A stretch of DNA of 57,873 nucleotides from Comamonadaceae bacterium 2PF. GTDB lineage: Bacteria; Pseudomonadota; Gammaproteobacteria; Burkholderiales; Burkholderiaceae_C. The stretch covers positions 1-57,873 of the forward strand of contig SCMV01000027.1 in the NCBI GenBank assembly GCA_005502875.1, written 5' to 3'. The notes under the pieces were generated by a model that worked only from the letters and a program-made list of their open reading frames with translations, was not told where the DNA came from and searched no databases. A program made the position numbers and the translations under genes. Positions 36,624-44,926 of the stretch are shown in pieces (the first letter of the stretch is position 1; every line of letters begins with the position of its first letter).

Positions 36624-37820
36624 TCAGCTCGCTTTCTGCATGGCCTGCATCACCGCCTCAGACTCGGCCCGTGCTGCAGCGTCCATGCGCTTGGCCAGGG
36701 TCGGGGTCCAGGTGTGGTGCAGCATGGTGAAGGTCCATCCGTCCTGCTCGGCTTGCGACAGCAGGTACTCCAGCACGTCGCCATGGACGGACTGCACGTA
36801 CTTCTCGGGGTTCTCGCGCGGCACGAAGTGGTCGAAGAACGCGGGGTGTGCGGCCTGCAGCGTGGGCATCAGCTCGGTGTAGCTTTGCTTTTGTGAGTTG
36901 GACCAGAACAGCTGGTCTTTCGGGGCGCGGCCGTCAAAACCCCACAGGCCCACGTGCTTGCTCAGGTTGCAGCCCAGCGGCAACAACAGCTTGTTGAGCA
37001 CGTTGCCCAGAGGCGGCAGCGAAAAGTTGACCGCCAGGTCGTCGTGCACGCGTGTCTGCGTGCCGTTGGGGATGGGCACCAGGCGGTTCGCGTAGGCGCC
37101 GAATTCGCGCCTGACGATGAAGTCGAAGTAGTCGGGGTAGACGAAGAGCACGTCGGGTGACTCGCCCAGGCGCGCATGCAGGTCTTTGCGAAAGGCCCGG
37201 GCGAACTCGGTGAACCCGAAGTGGTAGATGGCGTCCCCGGCCGCGACGATGTGCGGCTGGATGTGGTGCCACAACTCGGCATCTCGCACGATGGTGTTGC
37301 AGACCACGCGAGCGCCGTCCTGCCAGTCGCGCCCACGGGCCCGCTCCAGCGAGGGGCCGGTGCCGAACACGGTGCAGCGCTCGAAGCCTTGGGCCTTGAT
37401 GGCCTGGATGTGTTTGATCAGCCGCGCCTGCGCGATGTCCTGTTCCTGGATGCCATGGACATAGGTGCCAGCCTCGCACCAGCTCCAGCCGTCCATCGGG
37501 TTGCGGACGTGGTCCACGTTGAAGATGCCGCCGTGCAGGCGTGCCCAGCCGGGCAGGTCATCCAGGGTGGTGCCAAAGAGAAGCACCGGTGCAGGCGACA
37601 GCAAGGTGCCCAGGCCGAAGCGACGCGTGACGCGGATGTCGGCGCGGGCTTGAGGGAAGAAGTACGCCGCGCGGGCGGTCACTTCCTTGAGCTCATCGGG
37701 GGTGGCGTTGGGCGCGACGATGCTGACGCGAGAGCTGCGCTGCGAGCCTGCGAAGGCATGCACCAGGGCCGAGAAGGTGCCCTTGATGGCTGCTTTGAGG
37801 GATGAGGTGAACTTAGCCAT
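36624..37820 (-). CDS. DUF115/sialyltransferase-like protein, putative glycosyltransferase
   Basis: A 398-residue soluble protein of no firmly recognised family. At residues 149-158 it has 'CTVFGTGPSL', followed by 'VVCNTIVRDAELWHHIQPHI' and 'VAAGDA'. This is the (G)xGPSL-then-acidic layout of the Maf/DUF115 proteins and the GT42 sialyltransferases, which use CMP-activated nonulosonates. The N-terminal 100 residues lack known motifs. It overlaps the flippase gene by 8 nt and lies in the same operon as a CMP-sugar synthetase, so it is a candidate transferase for that CMP-sugar (inference). Alternatives: a methyltransferase-like or MptE-like enzyme. Confidence 0.6.
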   Translation of the reverse strand: MAKFTSSLKAAIKGTFSALVHAFAGSQRSSRVSIVAPNATPDELKEVTARAAYFFPQARADIRVTRRFGLGTLLSPAPVLLFGTTLDDLPGWARLHGGIFNVDHVRNPMDGWSWCEAGTYVHGIQEQDIAQARLIKHIQAIKAQGFERCTVFGTGPSLERARGRDWQDGARVVCNTIVRDAELWHHIQPHIVAAGDAIYHFGFTEFARAFRKDLHARLGESPDVLFVYPDYFDFIVRREFGAYANRLVPIPNGTQTRVHDDLAVNFSLPPLGNVLNKLLLPLGCNLSKHVGLWGFDGRAPKDQLFWSNSQKQSYTELMPTLQAAHPAFFDHFVPRENPEKYVQSVHGDVLEYLLSQAEQDGWTFTMLHHTWTPTLAKRMDAAARAESEAVMQAMQKAS

Positions 37821-39246
37821 GGAACCAGTGGATGGCGAGGGCGGACATGCTGCTCAGCAGGGCCAGGGGCCCCAGCGACGTGCCCTTCTGAAAGGACAGG
37901 GCACCGAAGTCGAACGCCCTTGACGAATGCCGGATGGCGTAGGTGCTGTAGAAGGCCAGGTTGACCACCAGCATGGCCAGTGGCAGGCCGATGGCGCCTT
38001 GCCAGCGATAGAAGACGAAAGCCAGGACGATCAACAGCACGCCGGTGACGCCGTTGGCGATGTGCCAGACGATGTGGTTGGTCAGGCTGTAGAGCTGGAT
38101 GTGGAGCGCCCCGACCCGCTCGGCGAAGAAAGCCAGGGACATGACGCACCAGAAAAGTTCTGAAACGAACTGAACCTGGCTGCCCGTGAGCCGCAAGGCA
38201 AGCGGCACGACGAACATCACGGCGACGGCGCCCAAGGCGTAGACCCACAGAGACCATGACAGCCCGCGTTTGGCCAGGGCCAGTTGTTCATCCCGGTGCC
38301 CGCTGGCCTGCAATTCGGCGAGTCGGGGCAGCTTGCTGTAGAAGGGTGCGGCGCTGAACTGGGTCACCACGGTCATGATGCGCAGGGCCAGCAAGTAGGC
38401 AGCGACCTCCGCCGCAGGTGCGACCTGGCTGTACATCACGCCGCTGAACTGGATGATGCCGTTGCTCATCAACATGCCGATGCCACTTCGCCAGGCGGCA
38501 GGCCACAAGCTTTGCATCACGTCCGGGTGCGGCGTCGAAGGGGCTTGCCGCAGCGCCGGCATGAAGGTGTAGAGCAGGCGACGCAAGCGCCATGTGTTGA
38601 AGAGCAACCAAAGTTGATTGCTGATCACCAACGCCAGCAGGCCGCCATCGAGCATCAGCACCACGAACGAGCAAGCGATCTGGCCTGACGCGGTCAGGAT
38701 TTCCCATCGCCGCATGGTGGCCACCTGATTCAGCCCCTGAAGGGCTGAGCCGTAGACCTGCCCCCAGATCGCGGCCAAAGAGGTGCTGGCAACCAGCACC
38801 CAAGCCAGCCAGGCAGGGCCAGCCTCGGCCAGCTCACCCATGGGTTTGATCAGGGCCAAGGTGCCGCCAGCTGCCAAGAGGACGACGGCGAACAAGCCGC
38901 ATCGCACGTACAGCCAACGCAGCGTGCCGTAGACCGTCAGCAGCGTTTCCGGGTTGGCTGCCGACGGTTGCCGATCGCGCTTTTCCTGCATGCGCGACAG
39001 GTCGGCCAGCGACGCGCCGCCGTTGGCATACGCCAGCATGCGCGAGAAGGTCGGCGCAAGGCCGAAGTCGAGCAGCAGCAAGAGCGTGCTCAAGGTTGCA
39101 AACAATTGCCAGATGACGATCTCACCGGGTGAGAACTTCACCAGGACCAGCGGCAACACCAGCATCACCGACATCAGGCGCGTGGCGAGGCTCCCCCAGG
39201 TCGTGAACGTCGGGGAGTTCCACAGTCGATCAACGAGGTGTTTCAC
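37813..39246 (-). CDS. wzx: Polysaccharide flippase (Wzx/MOP superfamily)
   Basis: A 477-residue membrane protein with about twelve hydrophobic segments, beginning 'VKHLVDRLWNSPTFTTWGSL'. The organisation fits Wzx translocases of the MOP superfamily, which move lipid-linked repeat units across the inner membrane. No ATG precedes the first membrane helix, so GTG at 39246 is chosen; the next Met lies inside that helix. An AAGGTG stretch about 11 nt upstream may serve as ribosome site. The frame is open well upstream but is antisense-like and overlaps the acyltransferase. Confidence 0.82.
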   Translation of the reverse strand: MKHLVDRLWNSPTFTTWGSLATRLMSVMLVLPLVLVKFSPGEIVIWQLFATLSTLLLLLDFGLAPTFSRMLAYANGGASLADLSRMQEKRDRQPSAANPETLLTVYGTLRWLYVRCGLFAVVLLAAGGTLALIKPMGELAEAGPAWLAWVLVASTSLAAIWGQVYGSALQGLNQVATMRRWEILTASGQIACSFVVLMLDGGLLALVISNQLWLLFNTWRLRRLLYTFMPALRQAPSTPHPDVMQSLWPAAWRSGIGMLMSNGIIQFSGVMYSQVAPAAEVAAYLLALRIMTVVTQFSAAPFYSKLPRLAELQASGHRDEQLALAKRGLSWSLWVYALGAVAVMFVVPLALRLTGSQVQFVSELFWCVMSLAFFAERVGALHIQLYSLTNHIVWHIANGVTGVLLIVLAFVFYRWQGAIGLPLAMLVVNLAFYSTYAIRHSSRAFDFGALSFQKGTSLGPLALLSSMSALAIHWFHG

Positions 39247-39272
39247 CTTCTGGCGGACACCTTGCGAAGGGG

Positions 39273-39962
39273 TCAGCGCTTCCACTGGACGTTTTCCCGG
39301 ATGACCTTGGCCGGGATGCCGGCAGCGATCGCACGAGCGCTGATCTCCCGTGTCAGCACGCTGGCTGCAGCCAGGATGGCGCCTTGCCCCAGCTGGCTTC
39401 CCTTGAGGATCATGCAGCGAGTGCCCACCCAAACCCGATCACCGATCGCGATGTCTGAGCTGGGGTTGATGTGCGTCCCCTGGGCATCAAAGATCGGATG
39501 CGAATCGGACGTGCGCACTTCAATGCCGTAACTGAACATGCATTCGCGACCGATGGTGAGCCGACTGGGTTCCCCCCTTGCCAGCAGGACGTTGGGTTGA
39601 TTCGGTTTGCCCAGGATGGTGGTGCCGGCGGCGACCGTGATCTCGGAATCGTTGGCGAGGATCGAAATGTCCGTCCATGTCAGGCACGCCGTCGCATCGA
39701 TTCGAATGCGGTTGTTGCTGCCCTGGATGTTGATCGATGTGTCTCGCAACTCGCCATTCAGGCAAAGGTCATTGCCATCGCCTTGGATGTTGATGGACAG
39801 GTGTCGGTGAGCGCGCACCGATGCCATCTGCAGTCGGTTGCGCTGGCCTCGCGTCCGCAGGCGATTGCGAAAAAGGGCGAGCTTGAGCCTCGTCGAGATC
39901 GGGGGGGTGCCATGGGCCGTCAATTCGACGGCAGCGGCTTTTTTGAGGATGGCGCGCAGCAT
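39273..39962 (-). CDS. Hexapeptide-repeat acyltransferase
   Basis: A 229-residue left-handed beta-helix protein. It carries an internal duplication, 'LSINIQGDGNDLCLNG' and 'TSINIQGSNNRIRIDA', before classical hexapeptide turns 'ISILANDSEITVAAGTTILG', 'IGRECMFSYGIEVRTSDSH' (catalytic His) and 'IGDRVWVGTRCMIL'. Such proteins O-acetylate surface polysaccharides. It begins immediately after the SDR gene; an in-frame GTG at 39971 abuts the SDR stop and is an alternative start. A coupling to that CMP-sugar group is suggested by position only. Confidence 0.87.
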   Translation of the reverse strand: MLRAILKKAAAVELTAHGTPPISTRLKLALFRNRLRTRGQRNRLQMASVRAHRHLSINIQGDGNDLCLNGELRDTSINIQGSNNRIRIDATACLTWTDISILANDSEITVAAGTTILGKPNQPNVLLARGEPSRLTIGRECMFSYGIEVRTSDSHPIFDAQGTHINPSSDIAIGDRVWVGTRCMILKGSQLGQGAILAAASVLTREISARAIAAGIPAKVIRENVQWKR

Positions 39963-39971
39963 GACCAACAC

Positions 39972-40715
39972 TCACACCGGGTCGTGCAGGCGACCGCTGA
40001 TGCCGCCCGACAGGTCGAGGCAGGCCCCGGTCATGAAGGGGCTGCGGTCGGAACAAACGAAGGCCGCCAGCTCGGCGACCTCTTCAGGCGTGCCGATGCG
40101 GCCGATGGGGTGGTGGGCCTCGAGTTGTGCAAAGGCTTGCGGTTGGCCATCGAAGCCGGCCTTGAGCATGGGCGTGCCGATGGCCGCCGGGCAGATGGCG
40201 TTGACGCGCACCTGGCCACCCAGGTCAACCGCCATGGCGCGCACCATGCCTGAGAGCGCCGACTTGCTGGTGGCGTACGCCACAAAGCCCGGCTTGGTCA
40301 GGCGCTCGTGGATGCTGGAGATGGCCAGCACGCTGCCATGACGCGCCTTCAGCTCGGGCAGGAAGGCCTGCGTCAACCAGAAGGGTGCCATCAGGTTGAC
40401 GTTGAGCGTGGTCTGCCAGTCTTCGGGCGAGAGCTCGGCCGTTGGCTTGACGACCTGGAAGGCCGCGTTGTGCACGATGGCGGAAAGCGCGCCGCGCGTT
40501 TCGGCGCGCAAGGCGGCGATCAGCGCGGCACCACCGGCTGTGTCGGGGCTGGACAGGTCTGCCAGGCTGCCCACCACGTGTCCTGGTCGGTCCAGCGTCA
40601 CGCGGTCGGTGGACACCACCCGCCAGCCCTGGGCTTCGAACACGCTGACGAGCGCGCGCCCGATGCCGCCTGCGGCACCGGTGATCAGCGCGACGCGCTC
40701 GCCCTGCGTGCTCAT
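39972..40715 (-). CDS. Short-chain dehydrogenase/reductase
   Basis: A 247-residue classical SDR. Cofactor loop 'LITGAAGGIGRALVSVF' with Asp after strand 2 ('VVSTDRV') suggests NAD(H). The catalytic tetrad is visible as Asn in 'LNVNLMAP', Ser in 'LAISSIHERL' and 'YATSKSALSG' (YxxxK). The stop-side neighbour is an acyltransferase; its start overlaps the hydroxyacid dehydrogenase stop by 4 nt. Together with that enzyme and the CMP-sugar synthetase it may make or tailor an acidic sugar. PtmA-type SDRs accompany CMP-legionaminate genes in Campylobacter, a possible analogue. Confidence 0.88.
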   Translation of the reverse strand: MSTQGERVALITGAAGGIGRALVSVFEAQGWRVVSTDRVTLDRPGHVVGSLADLSSPDTAGGAALIAALRAETRGALSAIVHNAAFQVVKPTAELSPEDWQTTLNVNLMAPFWLTQAFLPELKARHGSVLAISSIHERLTKPGFVAYATSKSALSGMVRAMAVDLGGQVRVNAICPAAIGTPMLKAGFDGQPQAFAQLEAHHPIGRIGTPEEVAELAAFVCSDRSPFMTGACLDLSGGISGRLHDPV

Positions 40716-41647
40716 GGCTTGGCCACGCCCAGGAAGCCGAACAGCGTGTCGATGGCGTGCAGGCTGCAGCGCACGACGCCGTCGACGGTGTTGGAGCCAT
40801 TGTGCGAGCCAAAGATCGTGTTCGGCATGCTGCGCAGCGGCGAGTCCATCGGCAGGGGCTCGACCTCGAAGACATCAAGGCCCACCGAGTGCACGACGCC
40901 GTCCTGCATGGCTTTGATCAGCGCGGGCTCGTCGATCAGCGGGCCACGGGCCACGTTGACGATGCGCACGCCCTGCTTGACCTGCTTGAGGACATCGGCG
41001 TTGAGCATGTGGTGGCTGCTGGGCGTGAGCGCGCAGGTGAAGGCGATGAAATCGGCCTCACCGATGCGCTGGGGCCAGGGCGCCATTTCGACGCCTGCCG
41101 GCGGCGTTTCCTTGTAGAACGGGTCGTAGGCGACGATCTTCATGTCGCTGGCCAGCGCGCGGCGGGCCAGGTTGCGACCGATGTCGCCCATGCCGACGAG
41201 GCCCAGTGTGCGACCCGACAGCGACAGGCCGCGGGGCTTGGGCCATTCGCCATTGCGCACGCCACGGTCGATCTGGAAGGTCTCGCGCGCCAGCGCCGAG
41301 ATGTAGGACATGCCCACATCGGCCACCTCGCCGCCGAACATGTTCGGGCAGTTGATGATGGGCAGGCCCAAGTCCTTGCAGGCGGCGAAGTCGACGTTGT
41401 CGACGCCGATGCCCCACTTGACGGCGGCCTTCAAATTGCCGGCCTTGCCAGCGGTGAACACCTCGCGGTTCGCGGGGTCGTCACCGATGATCCAGCCGTC
41501 GTGCTGGGGCACGAGCTGCTTGAGTTCTTCGACGCTCAGGGTCTGGACCACGTTGGGCGTGGTCAGCTCGACGCCGGCCTTGGCGAAGATCGGACGGAAC
41601 TCGTCGATCATGCGCAGCATCGGGGGGCAGGTCACGAGGACTTTCAT
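40712..41647 (-). CDS. D-isomer-specific 2-hydroxyacid dehydrogenase (SerA-like)
   Basis: A 311-residue NAD-dependent dehydrogenase of the phosphoglycerate dehydrogenase family without the C-terminal ACT domain. Rossmann motif 'LGLVGMGDIGRNLARRAL', Arg in 'VNVARGPLIDEPALI', the acidic 'HSVGLDVFEVEPLP' and catalytic His in 'FGSHNGSNT' are intact. It may interconvert a 2-hydroxy acid and a 2-keto acid (the form found in nonulosonates). Three bp separate it from the CMP-sugar synthetase and 4 nt overlap with the SDR. Confidence 0.88.
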   Translation of the reverse strand: MKVLVTCPPMLRMIDEFRPIFAKAGVELTTPNVVQTLSVEELKQLVPQHDGWIIGDDPANREVFTAGKAGNLKAAVKWGIGVDNVDFAACKDLGLPIINCPNMFGGEVADVGMSYISALARETFQIDRGVRNGEWPKPRGLSLSGRTLGLVGMGDIGRNLARRALASDMKIVAYDPFYKETPPAGVEMAPWPQRIGEADFIAFTCALTPSSHHMLNADVLKQVKQGVRIVNVARGPLIDEPALIKAMQDGVVHSVGLDVFEVEPLPMDSPLRSMPNTIFGSHNGSNTVDGVVRCSLHAIDTLFGFLGVAKP

Positions 41648-41650
41648 GGT

Positions 41651-42358
41651 TCAGGCTCCCTTGTTGGCGTTGCGCGCGACGTACATGGACATGGCCTCGG
41701 CCATCTCCCAGCTCTCGGCGTCGTCGATGTCGATGGACTCGGTCTTGCGCTGCTCCAGCATGCGGGCCTTCAAACCAATGCGGGCGTTGGCGGCTGCAAA
41801 GCTTGGGCCGGTGAAGACGAAGAGGTTGGAGTTCTCTTCGAACCAGGGCTCGAGGTCCTGCGTGCGGATCAGGTTCTTGGGGTCGTGGTTCACCGCGCTC
41901 ATGTCGGCGCGGTAGAAGCGCGTCTGGTGCTTGTTGACGGTGAACACCGAGTCGTGCGCGCCGCTGGCCATGCCTTCCTTTTGCAGGGCAATCGCCTGGC
42001 GGATGGTGTCGGCCGTCATCAGCGGATTGGTGGTGTGCGTCATCAGGTAGATGTCGGCGGGCACGTTGGCCACGTCGTCGCCCAACACCAGGTTCATGCT
42101 GACGAAGTCGCCGCAGATCTCGGGCTTGCGGTCGCGGATGAGCACGCGCTCGCGGTCGACCAGACCGTTTTCGGCCAGGATGTGGCGGGCGTCGGTGTTG
42201 ATGACGACGAGGTCGATTTCTTCAACGCTCAACAGCGTGTCGAGCACCCACTGGAACAGCGGCTTGCCGTTGAAGAGGCGGAAGTTCTTGCCCTTGACGC
42301 GCTCGCTGTTGGCCTTCATGGGCAGCAGCGCGACGATGCGGGGTTTCGTGGAAGTCAT
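41651..42358 (-). CDS. Cytidylyltransferase, CMP-sugar-acid synthetase-like (NeuA family)
   Basis: A 235-residue nucleotidyltransferase of the CMP-NeuAc/CMP-Kdo synthetase fold. 'LLPMKANSERVKGKNFRLFN' aligns with the family motif (A-R-x-x-S-x-x-x-x-x-K-N), with 'IDLVVINTDAR' as the second conserved strand, and 'LMTHTTNPLMTADTI' as the loop with the Thr-Asn. It would transfer CMP to the anomeric OH of a 2-keto sugar acid. No NeuB/KdsA-type synthase is nearby, so the sugar is unknown. It belongs to the operon between a GT2 gene and the two dehydrogenases. Confidence 0.85.
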   Translation of the reverse strand: MTSTKPRIVALLPMKANSERVKGKNFRLFNGKPLFQWVLDTLLSVEEIDLVVINTDARHILAENGLVDRERVLIRDRKPEICGDFVSMNLVLGDDVANVPADIYLMTHTTNPLMTADTIRQAIALQKEGMASGAHDSVFTVNKHQTRFYRADMSAVNHDPKNLIRTQDLEPWFEENSNLFVFTGPSFAAANARIGLKARMLEQRKTESIDIDDAESWEMAEAMSMYVARNANKGA

Positions 42359-42382
42359 GACAGCAATGCCTTGAGAGACAAC

Positions 42383-43264
42383 TTAACGGGGATAGAAATA
42401 GCTTTCCTTGTGCTCACGCGACATGCGGCGGTGGAAGTGGTTGCCGCGGTAGGATCCGGTGAACTGCATGAAGCGGTAGGTCAGGATGGCCTTGAAGTGC
42501 TGGCGCATGCAGCGCTGCTGCAGGGCCGCGCCGAGGTCGAGGAAGACGGCGCTGAAGAAGTAGCGCGAGACGTCGGCCCAGCTCAGGTGCACCTCGGGCA
42601 TGATGTACTGCAGGGCAATGGCCTCGCGCTCGAAGCGGCGACGCACCTGCGTCCAGCTCTCGCTGTGCAGGTGGTACACCGCAGCCGGTGCCACATAGGC
42701 AATCTTGTGGCCGCAAGCCACCAGGCGCTTGGCCAGGTGCATGTCTTCCAGGCCGGTCAGCTCCTCGTCGAAGGGGTGGTCGACCCAGACAGACTTGAGC
42801 ATCGCCGCGTTGGCGTTGTTGCAGTAAAAGCCCTTCTGCGGGATCTTGGAGACGGCCGGGAAGTACTTGCCGAAGATCTGGCACTCGCTGAAATGGCTGT
42901 CCTCGTTGCCCACCTGGCCGCCGTAGGTGTAGGCGATGTCGTCCTGGCCCAGTGGTGCCACCAGGTCGGCGATCCAGCGCGGGCCGGTCGGGATGCAGTG
43001 GCCGCTGACGAACACCAGCGCATCGCCGGTGGCGGCGGCGCAGCCGATGTTCAGCGACCGACCGAAGGAGAACTCCTCCTTCTTGATCGGCACGACCCGG
43101 GTCGGGAATTCATTGGCGATCTTGACCGTGTTGTCGGTGGAGCCGGAGTCCACGATCACGGTTTCGATCTCGATGCCATCGCGGTGCTGGTTCTGGATGC
43201 CTTCGAGCAAGGCACGCAGGTGCTTTTGCTCGTTGTACGTGCGGATGACGATGCTGACCTTCAT
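42383..43264 (-). CDS. Glycosyltransferase family 2
   Basis: A 293-residue GT-A enzyme. The start 'VSIVIRTYNEQKHLRALLEG' is the nucleotide-binding strand, 'VIVDSGSTDNTVKIANEF' the Asp motif and 'ALVFVSGHCIPTGPRWI' takes the DxD place (SGH). 'EELTGLEDMHLAKRLVACGH' supplies the ED catalytic motif. It resembles rhamnosyltransferase-like GT2 proteins, so dTDP-rhamnose from the adjacent rfb genes is a possible donor (inference). The C-terminus is basic. Confidence 0.9.
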   Translation of the reverse strand: MKVSIVIRTYNEQKHLRALLEGIQNQHRDGIEIETVIVDSGSTDNTVKIANEFPTRVVPIKKEEFSFGRSLNIGCAAATGDALVFVSGHCIPTGPRWIADLVAPLGQDDIAYTYGGQVGNEDSHFSECQIFGKYFPAVSKIPQKGFYCNNANAAMLKSVWVDHPFDEELTGLEDMHLAKRLVACGHKIAYVAPAAVYHLHSESWTQVRRRFEREAIALQYIMPEVHLSWADVSRYFFSAVFLDLGAALQQRCMRQHFKAILTYRFMQFTGSYRGNHFHRRMSREHKESYFYPR

Positions 43265-43274
43265 GGCGAGGGGA

Positions 43275-43976
43275 TCATTGCTTGACCAGGTCGGCCTCGT
43301 TGCCCAGCAGCATGGCGCGGGTCTTGGCGGGAGAGGCCGCGATCAGGTCGGCGATGAAGCGGTCTTGCAACTTGTACGCTTGCGCTTTGTCGGTGTTGAT
43401 GGTCGACACACGCACCAGCAGGCCATCAGGGGTGTAGCCTTTGATCAGCCCATTCTTGACGCGGGCCACGTTCTGCTCGAACCAGCCGCGCACCAGGTAG
43501 TCGCCAGAGCGGATCCAGTAGGTGATTGGCTCGTTGCGGGGCCCGAGCTTGGCCACCAGGCGCATGTTCGGGATGTCGAGCTTGCCGCCTTCGACCAGCG
43601 TGTTGCTCTTGGTGGGGGTGTCGATGACGAAACCCTGGCCCACGTAGCAGACCTCAGGCTTGTGCACCTGCATGGCGCGGCTTTGATCCGCACCGTAGGC
43701 CAGCGACAACATGACGCGTTCACCCTTGTCATTGACGTAGGTGCGCGAGAGGTTGTCGGTGTAGTAGCGCGCCAGCGAGGCCAGCACCTCGGGGTTGACG
43801 ATCTGCTGAACGGCCGCGGGCTCCAGGTACCAGGCCCCGAACGACTTGGGCACCAGTTCCTCGAGTGAGGTTTCTGGCTTCTGCCCGGGTGCGTAGAGCT
43901 GCTTGGGCGTCAGGGCGATGGCGGTGGCGGCGGCCGCCACCATCACGCCGGTCAGGACGAAAGCACGGATCCTCAT
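43275..43976 (-). CDS. epsI: EpsI-family exosortase-associated protein
   Basis: A 233-residue protein with an N-terminal signal-anchor helix ('FVLTGVMVAAAATAIAL') and the EpsI core: 'SFGAWYLEP', 'RVMLSLAYGADQSRAMQVHK' and 'PEVCYVGQGF' with the conserved His105 and Cys110. EpsI (from the methanolan cluster of Methylobacillus) occurs fused to, or in operon with, exosortases, and is thought to act outside the inner membrane; its biochemistry is unknown. Here it is separate from exosortase B by epsF, epsG, gmd and fcl. ATG 43976 begins 5 bp after the fcl stop. Confidence 0.9.
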   Translation of the reverse strand: MRIRAFVLTGVMVAAAATAIALTPKQLYAPGQKPETSLEELVPKSFGAWYLEPAAVQQIVNPEVLASLARYYTDNLSRTYVNDKGERVMLSLAYGADQSRAMQVHKPEVCYVGQGFVIDTPTKSNTLVEGGKLDIPNMRLVAKLGPRNEPITYWIRSGDYLVRGWFEQNVARVKNGLIKGYTPDGLLVRVSTINTDKAQAYKLQDRFIADLIAASPAKTRAMLLGNEADLVKQ

Positions 43977-43981
43977 GGGGC

Positions 43982-44926
43982 TCAACCTTGTTTGCTCAGG
44001 AAGTCCTGGTAGGCCAGGGCAATGCCATCTTTCAGCGTGGTGCTGGCTTTCCAGCCCAGGCCGGTCAGGCGCGAAACGTCCATCAGCTTGCGGGGCGTGC
44101 CGTCAGGCTTGCTGGTGTCGAAGGTCAGGTCGCCAGCGAAGCCGACCACCTCGACCACGGTTTGGGCCAGCTCGCGGATCGTCACGTCGGTGCCGGTGCC
44201 GATGTTGACGAGCGGGCCGTCGTAGCCCTTTTCCATCAGGTGCACGCAGGCGTCGGCGAGGTCGTCGGCGTAGAGGAACTCGCGCATGGGCGTGCCGGTG
44301 CCCCAGACCACGAGTTCGCGGTCACCGCGTTGCTTGGCTTCGTGGGCCTTGCGGATCAGGGCGGGCAGCACGTGGCTGTTGTTGAGGTCGTAGTTGTCGT
44401 TGATGCCGTAGAGGTTGGTGGGCATCACCGAGATGTACTGGCGACCGAACTGGTGGTTGTAGGCCTCACAGAGCTTGATGCCGGCGATCTTGGCGATGGC
44501 ATAGGGCTCGTTGGTGGGCTCGAGCGGGCCGGTCAGCAGGCAGTCTTCGCTCAAGGGCTGGGGAGCCAGCTTCGGGTAGATGCAGCTCGAGCCCAGGAAC
44601 ATCAGGGCTTGCGTGCCGGCCAGGTGGGCGCCATGGATCAGGTTCGCCTCGATGACCAGGTTCTGGTACAGGAAGTCGGCGCGGTAGGTGTTGTTGGCCT
44701 GGATGCCACCCACCTTGGCCGCTGCGATGAACAGGTAGTCGAACTTCTGCTCCGCCAGGAAGGCGTGCACGGCCGCCTGGTTGAGCAAGTCCAGTTCGCT
44801 GCGTCCACGGGTGACCACGTTGGTGTAACCAGCGGCCTGCAGGCGGCGCACGATGGCGCTGCCCACCATGCCGCGGTGACCCGCGACGAAGATCTTGGCG
44901 TTCTTGTCCATGGCTCGCTGACTCAC
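43982..44926 (-). CDS. fcl: GDP-L-fucose synthase
   Basis: A 314-residue SDR that epimerises and reduces GDP-4-keto-6-deoxymannose to GDP-L-fucose. '[16 protein letters not shown]' is the cofactor motif, '[15 protein letters not shown]' the catalytic Ser block and '[16 protein letters not shown]' (YxxxK) are diagnostic; '[20 protein letters not shown]' is also family-typical. It overlaps gmd by 4 nt, completing the pathway from GDP-mannose. Confidence 0.96.
   Translation of the reverse strand: MSQRAMDKNAKIFVAGHRGMVGSAIVRRLQAAGYTNVVTRGRSELDLLNQAAVHAFLAEQKFDYLFIAAAKVGGIQANNTYRADFLYQNLVIEANLIHGAHLAGTQALMFLGSSCIYPKLAPQPLSEDCLLTGPLEPTNEPYAIAKIAGIKLCEAYNHQFGRQYISVMPTNLYGINDNYDLNNSHVLPALIRKAHEAKQRGDRELVVWGTGTPMREFLYADDLADACVHLMEKGYDGPLVNIGTGTDVTIRELAQTVVEVVGFAGDLTFDTSKPDGTPRKLMDVSRLTGLGWKASTTLKDGIALAYQDFLSKQG

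Noticed and set aside
40757..43285. Plus-strand frame of 842 codons across the dehydrogenase, CMP-synthetase and GT2 genes
   Set aside because: Antisense of three well-supported genes; Val/Ala/Asp-rich with no motifs.
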